From positions 248,001-312,000 of the forward strand of contig CAWIUN010000021.1 of the NCBI GenBank assembly GCA_963839285.1: a stretch of DNA of 64,000 bases. The letters are read 5' to 3'. This document shows, one piece after another, positions 62,278 to 64,000 of the stretch; the first letter of the stretch is position 1; the number at the start of each line of letters is the position of its first letter. The translations under genes and the position numbers were made by a program. The notes under the pieces are model-generated. The model worked only from the letters and a program-made list of their open reading frames with translations. It was not told where the DNA came from and did no database searches. The stretch is from DASSSQ01 sp963839285. GTDB lineage: Bacteria; Actinomycetota; Thermoleophilia; Gaiellales; Gaiellaceae.

Positions 62278-63600
62278 CGCCGACCATGATACGAGCGCGC
62301 CTTCGGACGAGCGCCCACGCCGCCCCGCCGACGAGAGGCAAGCCGCCGGCGAGGACGAGCAGCGGCAGCGAGCAGCAGCGGTGGGCGTCTGTTTCTCGGG
62401 CTCGCCGCCTCGGCAAGCGGCGCCCCACGTCCGCGGCCAACGACAGGCATGCGTGCCGGGCCGTGCAGGCGAACCGACGGTGGACGCTGCGCCTGCCGGC
62501 CCGAGGAGGACGTGACCGGCGGCCCCGCGGGGGATGCGTCGCGGCTGGCAGGGCTGCCCGACCCGGCGGGCTGGAAGGCCTTCGTTTCGTGCGCGGCGAC
62601 GCGCCGCTCCGGTCGGGGCGCCTTCCTCGCCCCCGGCACTGCTCGTCTCTTCCCGGGCCTCGCCCGAGGCGCCGCCGCCGCGACACGGTGCGGCATGGGC
62701 GCAACCTCGGGCTGGGGCCGCGCCGGCGGCGCCTGCACCTCGTCCGTCGGCGGCGGCGCAGAGTCGACCAGCGGCGGCCGGCGAAGCGGCACGGAATCTG
62801 CTGCCGGCGCCGCTCCCTGCGTCGCCTCCGGGGCCGCCGCGGGCTCGTCGGCGACCGGCTCCGGCACGGGCCGCCCGCCCGGGGCAGAGAGCGGCGTCGG
62901 CTCGGGCTGCGGCTCGGCTTGCGGCCGGGGCGCCGGCTCTGGCGCCGGCCGCGATGCCGGTGCCTGCTCCGGGCCGGGCTCCGGCTGGGGCGCAGGCGCG
63001 CCGGGCGAGGGCGCCGGCTCCGGCTCGGGCAAGGGCTCCGGCGCGGGCCTCGGGCTCGGGTGCGTCGGCTGCCGGGGCGCCGGCGGTTCCCGTCTGCTGC
63101 CCCGACGGCTCCGGGAGGGGCCCGACGGGCGGCTCGGTCACGGACACCCGCCCGGGCAGCAGCGATGCGGGATCGACGTAGCCGTTCTCGTCGGCGCTCA
63201 GCCGGATGCCCAGGTGCACGTACGGCTCCGCGACCTCCGCATCGCCGCTGGGCCCGATCGTGCCGACGACCGATCCCTCCTCGACGTCAGCGCCCTTCGC
63301 GACCAGGATCGAGCCGAGGTGGAGCAGCGTCACGGCGTAGCCGTCGGCGGTCCGGATCGTGATCGTGATCCCGTTCCCGGGCAATGTGCCGGCGTAGGAG
63401 ACCGTTCCGGCGGCGGGCGCGCGCACGGGGCTTCCCGCGGCGCCCGCGACGTCGATCCCGCGGTGCTGGCCACCGGCGTACGGGTCGGCGCCGGTGAGGA
63501 ACGGTCGCAGGACAAGCCCGTCTGTGGGCCAGGTCCAGGCGGCGGCCGCGGGCACGGACAGGAGCGCCGCGAGCAGCACCGCGGCAAGGGCGAGTCGCAT
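62262..63600 (-). CDS. Secreted M23 (LytM) family peptidase with Pro/Ala/Glu-rich tail (frameshifted)
   Basis: Signal peptide (LALAAVLLAALLSVPAAAAW), then an M23 domain: GGQHRGIDVAGAAGSPVRAPAAGTV with the metal HxxxD, VTLLHLGSI and EPYVHLGIRLS with the HxH. From about residue 160 a long low-complexity tail of Pro-Glu-Pro-Ala repeats follows in another frame (change near 63060); a last hydrophobic segment near 62340 (LPLLVLAGGLPLVGGAAWAL) is in a third frame. The end is therefore uncertain and may overlap metG. It probably cleaves peptidoglycan crossbridges at the cell surface. Confidence 0.8.
62286..62291 (-). promoter_or_regulatory. -10 hexamer TATCAT, leaderless metG
   Basis: TATCAT is 8 bases before the ATG of metG. 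Confidence 0.55.
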
Positions 63601-63645
63601 CGTTCGTCCACCTCGATCGTGTTGTCAATTTCGGAAACAGCTTCG

Positions 63646-63675
63646 AAGGTAGGGCCGCGGAGTGGGCGGTGTCAA
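63646..63675 (-). promoter_or_regulatory. Canonical sigma-70 promoter of the M23 gene
   Basis: TTGACA (63675-63670), 18-base spacer, TACCTT (63651-63646), then a leader of about 40 bases with GAGGTGG before the ATG at 63600. The only full -35/-10 consensus promoter found in the window. Confidence 0.7.
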
Positions 63676-64000
63676 GGGATGTGGACGTCTCGTCACAGAG
63701 TCGGCACAGGTCGGAGATCGCCTCGATGCGCGAGCCGGGACGGAGCGCGACCGCGCCTCCGGAAGGAGCACCCGACGGCGACCGCGAGCGCGCACCGTGA
63801 TCGCGTCGGCGCGACGACGCGGCCGCGAGGGGCTGCGGAAGGGGCGCTGCTCGACCTCGCCCGGGTGCGAGCTCCGCGTCCGCGCCGCTCTACCCGGCGT
63901 CGACGGTGCGCCGGCTGCTCCGACGGCTCGTCCTGAGACAACGTGCGTCTGGTTCCGGTGCCGCTCCGTCCGCTCGTCGGCGCGGGAACGGCCGGCCGCT
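63676..64000. other. Gene-free right end of window
   Basis: No frame on either strand has convincing start, codon use or homology. One TTG-led open frame of 82 codons on the minus strand is basic, low-complexity and lacks a ribosome site, so it was not called. Confidence 0.4.

Noticed and set aside
63693..63941. An 82-codon TTG-led open frame at the right end
   Set aside because: Basic low-complexity product, no ribosome site, no recognisable motif.

Overview
The window is GC-rich DNA, dense in genes and with many GTG starts. The block order metG-tatD-rsmA-ispE, glmU-prs, rplY-pth, mfd-(SurA-like)-mazG-eno-ftsB/divIC-DUF501 and the moeZ-cysO-cysM-mec cluster are typical of Actinomycetota. 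The cupredoxin-like secreted protein and the Ig/RTX surface protein look like those of the class Thermoleophilia (Gaiellales or Solirubrobacterales); that placement is inference from gene content. No rRNA, CRISPR array, integrase, transposase or prophage was seen. One tRNA (Gln, TTG) is present.

Layout. 1-7.0 kb: the end of a DUF1800 gene, a secreted M36-like metalloprotease, a HhH-GPD repair protein, and a minus-strand run of acyl-CoA dehydrogenase, methyltransferase, FAD oxidoreductase and aldo/keto reductase. 7.1-9.1 kb: a patchy stretch with a cupredoxin-like protein, two gene ends that meet head to head (trypsin and alcohol dehydrogenase), a 36-codon membrane peptide, a VOC protein and a methyltransferase remnant. 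9.1-15.5 kb: amidohydrolase, formamidase, M20 peptidase, the primary-type sigma factor and a TPR protein. 15.5-18.7 kb: HxlR regulator, rhodanese-MoeB, sulfur carrier CysO, cysteine synthase CysM and JAMM protease Mec, a complete protein-thiocarboxylate route to cysteine. 18.7-31 kb: GlcD-like oxidase, a large PD40/Ig/RTX surface protein, CNNM transporter, MBL hydrolase, radical SAM protein, a two-component pair, flavoprotein, VOC protein, seven-iron ferredoxin and a degenerate receiver.

31-37.5 kb: a six-gene minus-strand operon with overlapping or near-overlapping joints: four-GAF SpoIIE phosphatase, GDPD, L,D-transpeptidase, TlpA-like thioredoxin, CcmH-like protein, CcdA. 37.5-50 kb: small membrane proteins, PAP2, an HTH-receiver fusion, DUF501, septum initiator, Ku, pyruvate kinase, enolase, MazG, SurA-like lipoprotein and Mfd. 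50-63.6 kb: NlpC/P60, Pth, L25, a lone MshEN domain, SGNH hydrolase, Prs, GlmU behind tRNA-Gln, IspE, RsmA, TatD, MetRS and an M23 peptidase.

Two properties cut across the window. First, at least 24 genes have a TANNNT hexamer 6-12 bases before the start codon and mostly no Shine-Dalgarno sequence, which points to widespread leaderless transcription; in several cases the hexamer contains the stop codon of the gene before it. Second, about 28 reading-frame breaks occur, including in eno, mfd, metG and ispE, and nearly all behave as one extra base. This fits insertion-type assembly error better than biology. Broken genes are therefore annotated as whole genes with approximate frameshift positions. 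A palindromic repeat (GTGAC-N4..6-GTCAC) occurs four times between nlpC and pth and twice inside a flavoprotein gene.
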